Counted from the first letter of the stretch, positions 6,842 to 15,493 are shown. The stretch: 15,493 nucleotides of DNA from Larix sibirica (GCA_004151065.3 NWUY0300060775.1:1-15493); one strand, 5' to 3'. Notes: generated by a model not told the origin, from the sequence alone. Numbers and translations are program-made.

Positions 6842-9664
6842 GTTGAATCATATCACGTCAAATCTAACGTAGGTTCCTTTCACATATGTCACTCCAACTT
6901 TAGGATGCGAAGCATGAGTCATGCGTATATGAGTTTTTTTTTTTCCTTAGACATGAATCGGCATCGGGCGCCGTGTCGACTATGTAGTGGAGACTGCAAT
7001 ATTTTTGGAATATTGACGTGGGATGCTAGAGAACCTTGAAGGTTGAAGAGACGCTATCAAGAAAACAACATGGTTCTTGAGAAAAAGGAACGAAGGGTGA
7101 GAGGAAAAATTATGTCTCATAAAGGACATGCAAATGGATCATAAGGTAAATATTAAATTTACACCTCATCCAAATAAATGTAGAGCCTCTTGGTTACAAA
7201 AGGGACATCATATCATTGCATCCAAGTAGTTCCTAGTAATTTCCAATAGGGTACCATGACCAAGTTTTATTTGATGTTGTGGAAATGGATACCTATCACC
7301 CTTTTTGGTAAGGTTATGCAATTTTGTATTAAACCGTTGTTCATGATGGAAAGAAGAACACATGTTTGTTAGAAGAGGATGGAAGAAGATTTAGATTGTT
7401 TTCCATGAGAGAGAACAAAAGGGGACAACAACAACAATAGAAAGGTGATGTGATGTAATATATGTGTGTGTGGGGAGGATATGTTCTTTTACAATTTTGT
7501 AAAAATATTTCAAATCTGAATTGGAGAAAACCAATGTATAAGACGAAGAACCCTCCCTTAAGTCATATGCAAAGGTCCATACCTTCTACAATCAATCAGG
7601 TCTCTTCCTATTCTTTGTGTTAATATAAATCATCATTTTTTATATATATTGCATTGTCATGTTTTGTCTATCTTTATCCTCATTTACATTGCATGCATGT
7701 TGAATAATCTTGTTAATTTAGGTTAGTTTTCATTTCCATTTGATATGGAAATTGAGATTTCACAACCCCCAAGTAAGTACATTTGGTACATGTTAGTGAC
7801 AAAATATCAACACTAGAATTGGTGACCATACTGGATATGGATCCTTTCATTCATCCTTGGCTATGTTAAGGTAATTTATATCCCCTATATTTAGGTGATT
7901 AGTATAGTTTATTTGTTATTATTGTTTGGTGATTGTTGTTATCTTCTCTCATGTAGGTAATCTAGGAGAAAATCCCGAGTTTTTTCTGCAATCATGAACA
8001 TATTTTTTGTGTTTCCAATTTGGCTTTGTGTCGTTCTTTTTTCATAAGAAAATTGCAACGCACTGTCAAAAAATTTCACAAAAATATTGCACAGTCATAT
8101 AAAAATTTAGTTTTTTTGCGAATCGGTCAAAACCCAAATATTGCCCTTTTGGCTCAGTCTTGGTCTCTATCACAAGTCATAAATCATATTTAGTTTTATG
8201 TTTATGTCCTTTAATTTTCTATCTTGGTTGATTTTTGCCTTGGTTTGGATGATGTAGGTAAAGAAAAGATTGAAGAATCATAATATCTATTTCTTTTAGA
8301 GTTTGAGATCATTTTCAACCTCAATTTCTTTTTCAACAAATAATTTCTAGAATTTATCATAAGTTTCTTTCTTGTATTTACTTAAAACCTCTTTGATTTG
8401 GTTGGTTGAGAACCTCATTTCTTATTCATTATATATTCATAAAAAATTAACGTGTCTTTTCCTTTTGTTAGAAATAAAGTAATTGGGAAAAGAGTCCCTC
8501 TAGATATGTTAGTATCAGTTGTTAGTATTTCTTTTATTTGCATTTCTTAGGTTGCACTAGTCCATAACTAGTTCCCATTGTGAATGTTATTTGATTGAAA
8601 GTTAGAAAGTGGTTTTTACTCATTGAATAAAGAAGTTGATTTTATTTCAAGAAATAAAATCTTTTATTTTTTAGTATTGATTATTAATTCTCTTTCTTTA
8701 CACTTTTCATTTTCAAGCATTTTCTTTCCATTGCAATTTAAGTTTTTTTTGTACACACTACACGTGCACACAAATCACACCATAAAATAAATAGCACTTG
8801 GTTCATGACCCCAATTAGAGCCTAAAATTAATCGCTAATATAACACATGAAACATTCCTCACTTGAGGACCAAAACAATTTTTTAGTTAGCTTAGGTTTG
8901 TGGGGATAGACATCCAAATAGCTTCCCTCAATCATTTCACATATGAAACTTAGAGGTTGTCTTTTAAGGAACATGAAAATCATTTCTATCAAGTATGCTT
9001 CAAAACTCATTTGGCAATGGATGTGCTCTTCGGAGTGGATAATGCAAAGGTTGGGACCAGAGGTTTGATTGAGACCCCCCCTCTTTCAATACTAAAATTC
9101 TCCCAATGATTTGATTTCATCTTGAAGGCATGGTAACCTATTGCATGAACCCATGAAAAGGTAGTTTAGTGGCTAGTTTCTAGGTACCTACCTAGATGGC
9201 TCTTACAAGAGGGAGGGAACTTGAGATAGATAACTACATGGTAACTAGAGTTGCTCCTAGTGTCCTACACTATAATTATATGATTTGCACCTTCACGCTC
9301 TTTCTTGGTGGAGTTGAGATCCCATCAAGAAAAATGTTTGGAAGGATCTTCTTCAACTTTCTACTTCTTCCTAGAAATGGACCCCTCTCCACGACTTATT
9401 GATTTATTTTTACATCAGTTTTTATAGTTATCCTCCTAAGGCTAGTGAGTATTTTCTTTCTAGGGTGTTCATTGTTACATTAGTTCTTTGCTTAATTGAA
9501 TTCCTCATTGCACCTACATTGCACTTTGCATTTAATTAAGTAATATTTAAAATTAGTGTCATCTTATTTCAACCCCTCTCTTCAGTCCTACATAGAGCTA
9601 TTAGTTGAGGTATTCTTTATTCCCTAGTGTCAATTTTGCTCCTCCTAGGCATTCTAGATTACTT
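6842..9664. other. AT-rich non-coding stretch, unassigned
   Basis: About 2.8 kb with no frame that resembles a known protein. Open frames present (for example one ending at 7039, and about 60-68 codons at 8828-9010 minus and 9196-9402 plus) show no family motif and sit among many stops. The plus strand is rich in T tracts from about 7600 to 8760. The stretch may hold the leader or LTR of the gypsy relic downstream, but no LTR boundary can be proved from one copy. Confidence 0.5.
8638..8661. repeat. Short perfect inverted repeat
   Basis: GATTTTATTTC is followed after two bases by its exact reverse complement GAAATAAAATC, giving 11-bp arms. Such AT-only arms arise by chance fairly often in AT-rich DNA, and no flanking feature gives it a role. 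Confidence 0.45.
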
Positions 9665-11280
9665 CGAGAAATATGCCCCCTATTTTGGATTCATGGTTAG
9701 GTTATCATCCCATCTCATCATGTAAGAATCGAACACCTACAACCTACCCCCTCACCTAGTTCCCCTTTGGATCATCAAATTCAAGATCCCCATATCCCAT
9801 ATCACCACCTTCACCCAATTCCACTAACCCATTGGGAAACCTAGAAACCAACATGTTTAGTGTTAGTTCCTTATGCCAATCAATTTGGTGAAAATGTCAA
9901 TGTGAACGTGAATGAAACCACTAATGTGATTTCAATTCTAATGCCGATCCTCCCTTTTATGTCTAGTCTCAACCCACTATATTTGTCTAGAATAACCAAT
10001 GATCTTATTATACATGATCCTACATGGCCTTTGATGCAAACCAAATTACCCTTAGACATCCCTAAGTTTTAAGGTAAAGAAGGAGAGGACTCCACCAACC
10101 ATATCATCTCATTTCATCCATGGTGCTCCTCCAATAACATTGTAAATGATTCTATCCATTTGTGATTATTCCAAATAACCCTTACAAGAATAGCATCAAA
10201 GTGATACCTTTAACAAGCCTCGATGACACATCCTAACTTTGTTTAATTGGCCTCCACTTTTCTCACCTTATTTGAGCTACCCATCTAAAATGACCAGGGA
10301 TTATATATTCTTTTTCTCATATTGTTAAACCATGGCCATCCATATCATGGATCATATGCATGAATGGAAAAGGTGAAGGAACATTTCTAAGATCAAACTA
10401 GATGATTGCATATCTATAGATTGGTTCATTAAATCCGTATGACCCACCATAACCAAGGATGTCACTTATAATAAATTGTAAGTGAAATAGGAATCCATAT
10501 TAAACATCTCAACAATATGATTTGTCTATGCTCAATTGAGATATGTGTACTCTATCATCCCTAATGCACCCCATAGTCACTCATCACACTAATATTAGTT
10601 GACAAAATCCCGCTATGTGGATGTCGTGATTGGTGTTGTGGTATCTACCTCAAACCCATACAACTAAATCCCTCCTCCATGGAAAATTATCCATACGTTA
10701 ACACCCCTAGTGGTGATAAAAAACAAGCAATTTGGGGAAACCTCACATGCCCAATTAACCTCTCAATTCATCATGCTCATCCTCACATCCAACATTGAGT
10801 ACCTCATACTTAGTTCCTATTAACACCTCCCATATCCATGACCCTGCGTGTAGTGGCACTATGTGTATTATTGATTCTACCACATATGTAGCTCCATTGA
10901 TCCATAAATCTTATTCCTCATTTATTGGTCCCACATCAAGAACTCTAATCCATCAACACCCGCATACTCCCCATTTTTCAAGGAAAGTTTTATGCTCAGC
11001 AAAACATGCCTACTCAACCTCCATCCAATAATTAAAAGGTGCATTCCAATCCCAATAAGAAGAAAACAAAGGAAAGAATAAATGGAATATTACAAATGGA
11101 TAGGAAGGTGGAGGCCAATCCCCTAACCCTCTTGGAAACATTGGAATAAATCCTAACCTACAATTCAAGATCCTACGAAACTCAACAAATAGGGAAAGAA
11201 CTTTAGTTATGGACTAATCATTTGTTTTTCTTTTGTGGATTTTATGGATATTATACCCATGATTTTCCACACCTCTCTAG
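9665..11280 (+). pseudogene. Ty3/gypsy gag polyprotein, heavily degraded
   Basis: The gag capsid of plant gypsy elements is recognisable by collinear motifs: LDIPKF ending at TAA 10070, then GKEGED, SFHPWCSSNNIVNDSI, LFQITLTRIASK and YL. A frame change near 10300 leads to MDHMHEWKR, SIDWFIKS, TKDVTYNKL and YAQLRYVYSIIPNAP. A Pro/Asn/Lys-rich linker follows to about 11210, with YAQQNMPTQPP and NPNKKKTK readable in shifting frames. A final CCHC remnant lies at 11225-11266 (FFFCGFYGYYTHDF), in which three of the four zinc ligands are replaced. More than ten stops interrupt it, several of them TGA where Arg is expected. The 5' limit is approximate; a Pro-rich N-terminus seems to begin near 9665. 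No gypsy protease, RT or integrase lies in the window. Confidence 0.75.
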
Positions 11281-11544
11281 ATCTCATTAGTTGTGGGATG
11301 TTGCAACCTAAGGTTATATAGGTTCATCACACCTCTAGATCTTCTAATTGAAAGACAACAGTCAACTAGTAGAGTAGTCAATTGGAGGCTCGACTGAATG
11401 GTCAATGAGGCAATGCTCGCATTTACTAGAGTAGCCTACTAATATATGGGATGTTGTAGATTTTGTGGAAATGGTTAGAACTAATGACCCCTATTTATGG
11501 ACCAAATCATCCTCACTTCAAGGGATTTTTTTAGATTTGGAGAC

Positions 11545-11550
11545 TATAAG
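11545..11550 (+). promoter_or_regulatory. LTR TATA box, copy A
   Basis: TATAAG sits within a block, GAGACTATAA, conserved in copy B (12712 onward). It lies about 200 bases before the LTR end, a normal place for the pol II promoter that defines the U3/R border. Confidence 0.5.
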
Positions 11551-11599
11551 AGAACGACCCTATGGGTTGTGTTGATATCGATTTGACAATGTTGAATAA

Positions 11600-11627
11600 T
11601 GCATTGTGATGTTGTGGTCACAATGCA
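11600..11627 (+). other. LTR hairpin with 9-bp stem, copy A
   Basis: TGCATTGTG at 11600-11608 pairs perfectly with CACAATGCA at 11619-11627 across a 10-base loop. Copy B has the same placement with imperfect arms (12791-12800 and 12809-12818, eight of ten paired). It lies downstream of the TATA box, so it could be present in the transcript. Confidence 0.45.
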
Positions 11628-11649
11628 CTGTGCTTAAGTGTTGTAAATA

Positions 11650-11663
11650 GTGTCTTTAGACAC
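11650..11663 (+). other. Small LTR hairpin, copy A
   Basis: GTGTC-TTTA-GACAC forms a 5-bp stem with a 4-base loop. The surrounding block TGCTTAAGTGTTGTAAA is among the best conserved between the two LTR copies, and copy B keeps a 6-bp version at 12840-12855. Confidence 0.45.
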
Positions 11664-11744
11664 CACCCATCTTCTTGGAATATTCTACTCCCTTTTGCTA
11701 TTTTCTTTTTGATCTATTATTCAATGTGAAGAGGTTCCCCAACA

Positions 11745-11756
11745 TGGTATCAGAGC
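11745..11756 (+). promoter_or_regulatory. Primer binding site for initiator tRNA-Met
   Basis: TGGTATCAGAGC is the standard plant copia primer site, complementary to the 3' end of initiator methionine tRNA. It directly abuts the LTR's terminal CA and is the site where minus-strand DNA synthesis would start. It fixes element orientation (plus) and the LTR end. Confidence 0.93.
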
Positions 11757-11887
11757 TATTGGTTTTTACTTAGCCTATTTCTTGTTAATCATGCTGAGTT
11801 AGATCTAGGGTTGATCAAATCCAGGATAAATATTTCTTGACTAATGACTCTTATTTGAACTTGGATCATATTTGTTTGATCAGAAGG

Positions 11888-12255
11888 ATGACTTCCAATA
11901 TAGAACCTATTGTTCTGAATGGACACAACTATGTAATCTAGGCGCAAGATATGGAAAATTTGTTTAAGAGAAAGAGAATGTGGCAATATACTAAGGTCAC
12001 TATTCCATATCTAACATATTACTAGGATAAGTTAGTCATTGATAGAAAGGAGGATGAGGTTGTTGGGTTCATTACTGATTTCAAGGGAATTTTGCTTCCA
12101 TACAAACGAGATTGGTTTCCCTCACGCCATTTGGAGTAAGTTGAACTCACTATTCGAAAAGGTTGATGAAATTCAAGTAATGTAGATAGAGAAAGAGTTG
12201 ATCTCTCTTGAACCCCTATTGTTTGAAAGGATTGAGGACTATTTAGCTCACATCA
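11888..12255 (+). pseudogene. Copia gag fragment, copy A
   Basis: The ATG at 11888 follows a 131-base leader after the primer site. The frame begins MTSNIEPIVLNGHNY, the N-terminal pattern of plant copia gag, and continues to DMENLFKRKRMWQYTK. Stops include TAG 11939-11941, where a Trp is usual, and another TAG soon after. Frameshifts follow before a block at 12177-12255 (IEKEL and ERIEDYL in copy B) that is about 92 percent identical to copy B. Similarity ends abruptly at the N at 12256, so only the first third of gag remains. Confidence 0.82.
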
Positions 12256-12256
12256 N
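12256..12256. other. Ambiguous base N at a homology breakpoint
   Basis: The only non-ACGT character in the window lies exactly where copia copy A stops matching copy B: both read AGCTCACATCA just before, and the next bases differ completely. A contig join or collapsed gap is the most economical explanation. Confidence 0.7.
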
Positions 12257-12444
12257 TTCTTTCTCCATTAAACCTATAGCAATAAAACATCAATAAACAT
12301 TACAAAATCAATAAAGAAAAAGAAAAGCAAAAGAAGAAGGGAAAATGGGAAGGGAAGGGAGAAGCCATTACCTTCCTTGTCAAGGTTCCACCATGAACCC
12401 TAGCCACCATGCATGAAATCCTAAATCGGAAACAACAAAATCAT
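12257..12444. other. Purine-rich spacer upstream of copia copy B
   Basis: About 190 bases lie between the N and the start of the copy B LTR. It includes a purine-rich run around 12313-12363. No similarity to the copia or gypsy parts was seen. It is probably the flank into which copy B inserted, on a different contig from copy A if the N is a gap. Confidence 0.5.
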
Positions 12445-12905
12445 TGTTGGAACCAAAGGCTATGCAAGTTCATCATGCCTCTAGATATTTTGGAGATAGT
12501 ATGTCGAAAGACAATAGTTAACTAGCAAAGCAGTCGATCGGAAGCTCGACTAAGTGGTCGGCTGAATGGTTGATGAGGATATGGTCGGCTTGTCTATAGA
12601 AGACAACTAATATATGGGATTTTGTGGATTTCATGGAAATGGTTAGAACCAACAACCCTATTGTTGGACTAGATCATCCTCACTTCAAGGGAGTTTGTTA
12701 GATCTAGAGACTATAAAATATGACCCTCTGGGTTGTGTTGAAATCGAATGAATTCATATTGACTTATGATGGTTATGTCTTATGAGATAATGCACTATGA
12801 TATTTTGTTCATAAAGCATTGTGCTTAAGTGTTGTAAACGGTGTCTTTAGACACCACCTCTCTCTTGGAATACAGTTCGCTTCTGCAAATTTTCTTTTAT
12901 GTTAT
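12445..12905 (+). repeat. Ty1/copia 5' LTR, copy B, 3' end deleted
   Basis: It starts TGTTGGAACC and aligns with copy A through TTCATCA, CCTCTAGAT, ACTAATATATGGGAT, ATCATCCTCACTTCAAGGG, GGGTTGTGTTGA and TGCTTAAGTGTTGTAAA. Relative to copy A it has an insertion of about 28 bp near 12750-12785. It lacks about 89 bp spanning the LTR terminus, primer site and most of the leader, so the right edge given is approximate. Confidence 0.8.
12712..12720 (+). promoter_or_regulatory. LTR TATA box, copy B
   Basis: TATAAAATA is a good TATA match, stronger than the TATAAG of copy A at the aligned position. Confidence 0.55.
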
Positions 12906-12986
12906 ATTTTTCTTTAGACTCTAAGTTGAATATTTGTCGACTGATACCTCTCTTTGAACTTGTATTAGATATGTTTTATCTAAAGG

Positions 12987-13606
12987 ATGAATTCCGAGAT
13001 AGAACATGTTATTCTTCAAATGTGAATAACTATGCAATATGGGCATCGAATATGGAGACTTTCTTAAAGAGAAAGGGATTGTGGCAATATACTAAGTTCA
13101 CTATTCCTGATATGATGGATGACCAAGCTAAGTTTGTCATCGACAAAAAGAAGAATGAGGCATTTGGATTCATCACAACCTACATTTCAAGGGATATTCG
13201 CTTCCATACAAGCGGGATCTGACTACCCTCATGATGTTTGAAGTAAGATGAAGTCATTGTTCGACAAATTTAATGAAGGTCAAGTAATGCAGATAGAGAA
13301 AGAGTTGATCTCTCTAGAACCCCATTCCTTTGAAAGGATTGAGGACTATTTAGCTCACATCAAGGAGATACAGTTGAAATTGGGAAAATGTGATCAAGGT
13401 TTTCCAAAGAAGGATGGACAGCTCATCAAACTGGTCCTGATGAATTCGAGGACACCTTATGATGTGTTATGTTCTTCATTTCACTCCAATTGGAATTCAT
13501 GCAAGAAAAATGGTAAGGACTTCACCTTTGAGATCTTCTGTGATTTATTGATTAAAGATCAACAAAAGTTGCTTGAAGAAGGGAAGCTTGGTACTAGCAA
13601 ACACTA
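12987..13606 (+). pseudogene. Copia gag, copy B
   Basis: By alignment with copy A, the start is the ATG at 12987 (MNSEIEHVILQ). A frame change near 13017 leads to NNYAIWASNMETFLKRKG, LWQYTKFTIPDMM and KNEAFGF. A broken stretch at about 13220-13247 includes TGA where Trp is expected. A clean frame of 119 codons follows from 13248 (SLFDKFNEGQVMQIEKEL, ERIEDYLAHIKEIQ, FPKKDGQLIKLVLMN, FCDLLIKDQQKLLEEGK). This is the capsid region of plant copia gag (UBN2 / gag-polypeptide family). It would assemble the virus-like particle. Confidence 0.85.
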
Positions 13607-14215
13607 GGTTCACTTTCTCAAAAGCAATATCAAGCAAAATTATAAATAACATGGTTGACTGGATCATTGACTAGAATGCATTGACCAACCTACTAAAGGA
13701 AATATTGATGAGTCGAAATCGATGAAGAATAATTGGAAGAAGAAAACCTATCGCTATTATGGAAAGGTAGGACATGTCAAGAAAACCTACTAGAAGAAGA
13801 CAAAGTAATTAGAGGAAAAGGTCAAGCATCTTGAAGAAGGGGCATCGACTAGTCATTCGATAAACTGAACTGCATAAAGCTTTACCTTTTTTGTTAGCAC
13901 TTACAAGGAATTACATGCTCATACCACCCAGATAGAATGGATAATCTATTCTGGTTGTACTCATTATATGGATAAGGATGCTTCTTTGTTTTATTCCGTA
14001 AGTGGAGTTCCAGAACAGAATATTTATGTAGCTGATGATTATGCTCTCATAGTTTTTTGAAGTGGCAATGTTCAATGCAAGCATGGTCAAATATCCAATG
14101 TCTATCATGTACCTAGCTTGAGTACAAATTTGTTGTTGGTTGCACAACTTACATAGACTAAAAAAGATGTTGAGTTTTGGTTAGATCACTTTATCATAAA
14201 GGATTTGATGCTTGG
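13607..14215 (+). pseudogene. Copia zinc knuckle and aspartic protease, copy B
   Basis: The nucleocapsid knuckle at 13749-13790 keeps the spacing and the GH but has Tyr at all three cysteine positions (TYRYYGKVGHVKKTY), and the following Trp is TAG. The protease begins near 13938: WIIYSGCTH replaces the usual DSG active site with YSG (TAT 13947-13949). The rest is recognisable: MDKDASLFYS, IYVADDYAL, a TGA, then GNVQCKHGQISNVYHVPSL and STNLLLVAQL. The protease would cleave the Gag-Pol polyprotein; this copy cannot. Confidence 0.8.
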
Positions 14216-15493
14216 GGGGTGACTATTGCTTTATGATATTTAGATCCCAAAGACGAGTTTTACAAGTTTTGTGACTCTCCCAGGCATGATTTCTGACCAA
14301 CTTAACTTAATGGATCGGCTGTACTCATTACTCATATTGATCATAGAAGGAGAATTTGGAATGAATGAATTGGACATCTGAACTTTCGAAGTTTGAAGAT
14401 GATGGTAACAAATAATATTGTTATTGGAATCCCAAATTTGTTCCACCTAATGGAGTTTGTAGAGGATGTGTGCTTGGAAATCATCATTAGGCACCCTTTT
14501 ATTACAGGAAAGCATGGCGAGCATGTGAATAGATGGAAGTTGTTCCCAGTAATATTTGTTGCATGAACAAACCCTCATTAGTAGGTGCAGAGTATATTTT
14601 AACCTTCATTGATAATTTATCTAGATTTGCTTAGGTATATTTCTTGAAGAATAAGAGTCATGTCTTTGAAATAATCAAGGAATTTAGAGCATTAGATGAA
14701 AAGAAATGTGGATGGTCTATCAAATGATTCAAATCATACAATGGTGGAGAATATGCAAGTCAAAATTTTGAAGAATATCTCTTGCAAAATGGAATTTCTT
14801 GGAAAATATCTATCCCTCACACCCCTCAATAGAATAGAGTCACGGATCAAAAGAATAGGACTTTTGTGGAAATGGATTGGTGCCTACTATAGACTAAATA
14901 CCTTTAAACTGAATTTTGGTCAGAATTTGTTTACTGCTCAAACTATCTCATGAACCTTGTTCTGACTAGACCAACCAACGACATGAATCCAATCAAGAAG
15001 TGGAATGGAAGGAAACCGTTTGTTGAACATATCTGAACCTGTGGATGTGTTGCTTGGGTGCATGTCAGTGATAAATACAAGAATAAAATAGATGCAAATA
15101 GTCATGCTTTCATCATGATGGGTTATTCTAATGAATCGAAAGCATATCGACTATTTTACCTATTCAAACAACAGATCATTTTGAGCATAAATGTGATCTT
15201 TGATGAAAATATTTATTGAAATATTTTTTTAATCTATTGCGCAATGATCTGTTTGATATTTTTGAAGAATATAAGTTGACTATACTCTTCTTTGAAGATT
15301 AAACCAAAATGATGAATTCTACTCATGATTCGACTAGTAGTCAGTCTACATCAATTAAGAACATCGACATGCCTGCTCAATTGACTAAGAATCACTGACC
15401 ATATTCACCATTGGCTTGTTTACCTCAGTGGAATTCTAAAACAATTGAATTTGCTAGACCGGATGCTAGAGATGCTAGTATTGGTCGACAAAC
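14216..15493 (+). pseudogene. Copia integrase and linker toward RT, copy B (partial)
   Basis: After a GAG-pre-integrase remnant (RRIWNE, IGHLNFRSLKMM, 14343-14405), the integrase core follows: GAEYILTFIDNLSRFA, VYFLKNKSHVFEIIKEF, SYNGGEYASQNFEEYL, SIPHTPQ, QKNRTFVEM, EFWSEFV, NGRKPFVEHI, GCVAWVHVSD and the downstream GYSNESKAYRLFY and VIFDENIY. All three catalytic positions are changed: Asn for the first Asp (14551-14553), Tyr for the second Asp (TAC 14737-14739) and Asp for Glu (GAT 14845-14847). Stops are frequent. The sequence leaves the window in the linker after QWNSKTIEF, before RT motifs appear. Confidence 0.85.

Larger units (their letters stand above)
11299..11744 (+). repeat. Ty1/copia 5' LTR, copy A
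   Basis: The 446-bp LTR starts TGTTGCAACC and ends CCCCAACA, so its ends form the usual TG...CA with a 5-bp inverted terminal repeat (TGTTG/CAACA). A primer binding site follows at once. Internal sequence aligns with 12445-12905 over nearly its whole length, with several indels. A TATA element lies at 11545. It begins 18 bp after the gypsy CCHC remnant, so copy A apparently landed in or beside the gypsy element. Confidence 0.85.
12445..15493 (+). mobile_element. Ty1/copia retrotransposon, copy B, degraded, runs off the window
   Basis: The order is 5' LTR, gag, protease, integrase, then the linker toward reverse transcriptase: the Ty1/copia order, with integrase before RT. The RT, RNase H and 3' LTR would lie beyond 15493. 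Every domain has stops or frameshifts, and protease and integrase active sites are altered. It has the same orientation and family as copy A 1.15 kb upstream but is a separate, older-looking insertion, since the LTRs differ by many substitutions and indels. Confidence 0.88.

Noticed and set aside
6725-7039. 104-codon open frame after the LINE
   Set aside because: It spans the A tract and the flanking direct repeat, so it mixes element and host sequence; no motif is seen.
9196-9402. 68-codon open frame as a small gene
   Set aside because: No similarity or domain is recognised, and length is within chance expectation for this amount of AT-rich DNA.
10795-11031. 78-codon open frame as a separate gene
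   Set aside because: It lies in the linker part of the gypsy gag relic, and neighbouring frames give better gag-like sequence.
12899-12986. Copia gag start at 12899
   Set aside because: Alignment with copy A puts the gag ATG at 12987; the earlier in-frame stretch corresponds to deleted leader sequence and is open by chance.

Overview
The window looks like nuclear, non-genic DNA from a large, repeat-rich seed-plant genome. The evidence is a plant-type L1 LINE carrying an RNase H domain, a Ty3/gypsy gag with the plant DIPKF/FHxWCSSN signature, and Ty1/copia elements primed by initiator-tRNA-Met (TGGTATCAGAGC). A gymnosperm is plausible from the heavy decay and AT-rich spacers, but nothing here fixes the taxon. 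I see no intact host gene, no structural RNA gene, no CRISPR array and no bacterial-style operon. Almost everything recognisable is a retrotransposon relic.

Layout: 1-494 is unassigned. 525-751 is a tRNA-derived SINE on the minus strand, with pol III A and B boxes and flanking direct repeats of about 29 bp. 1022-6778 is an apparently full-length L1-type LINE on the plus strand, flanked by an imperfect 50-bp direct repeat. It has ORF1 (DUF4283-like region plus a CCHC knuckle) and ORF2 (endonuclease, reverse transcriptase, zf-RVT, RNase H). ORF1 stop and ORF2 start overlap as ATGA. ORF2 has at least nine nonsense codons and about five frameshifts, yet its terminal RNase H segment is one open frame with all four acidic residues. 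It ends with an AATAAA and an A8 tract.

6842-9660 is AT-rich with no recognisable coding content. 9665-11280 is a badly broken Ty3/gypsy gag, ending at a CCHC remnant. A Ty1/copia LTR (copy A, 11299-11744) starts 18 bp later and is followed directly by its primer binding site and a gag fragment. That fragment stops exactly at the window's only ambiguous base (N at 12256), which suggests a contig join. After a purine-rich spacer comes a second, diverged copy of the same copia family in the same orientation (copy B, from 12445). It has lost about 89 bp around its LTR end and primer site, and runs through gag, protease and integrase toward the reverse transcriptase before leaving the window.

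How the parts relate: the LINE would have supplied ORF1 nucleic-acid binding plus ORF2 nicking and target-primed reverse transcription. The SINE has no coding capacity and would have depended on a LINE partner. The copia and gypsy relics are all inactive: protease and integrase catalytic residues are replaced, and zinc knuckles have lost most of their cysteines. No new biological system is claimed. The most informative points are the SINE, the flanking repeats, the ATGA junction, the preserved RNase H and the N-marked breakpoint.
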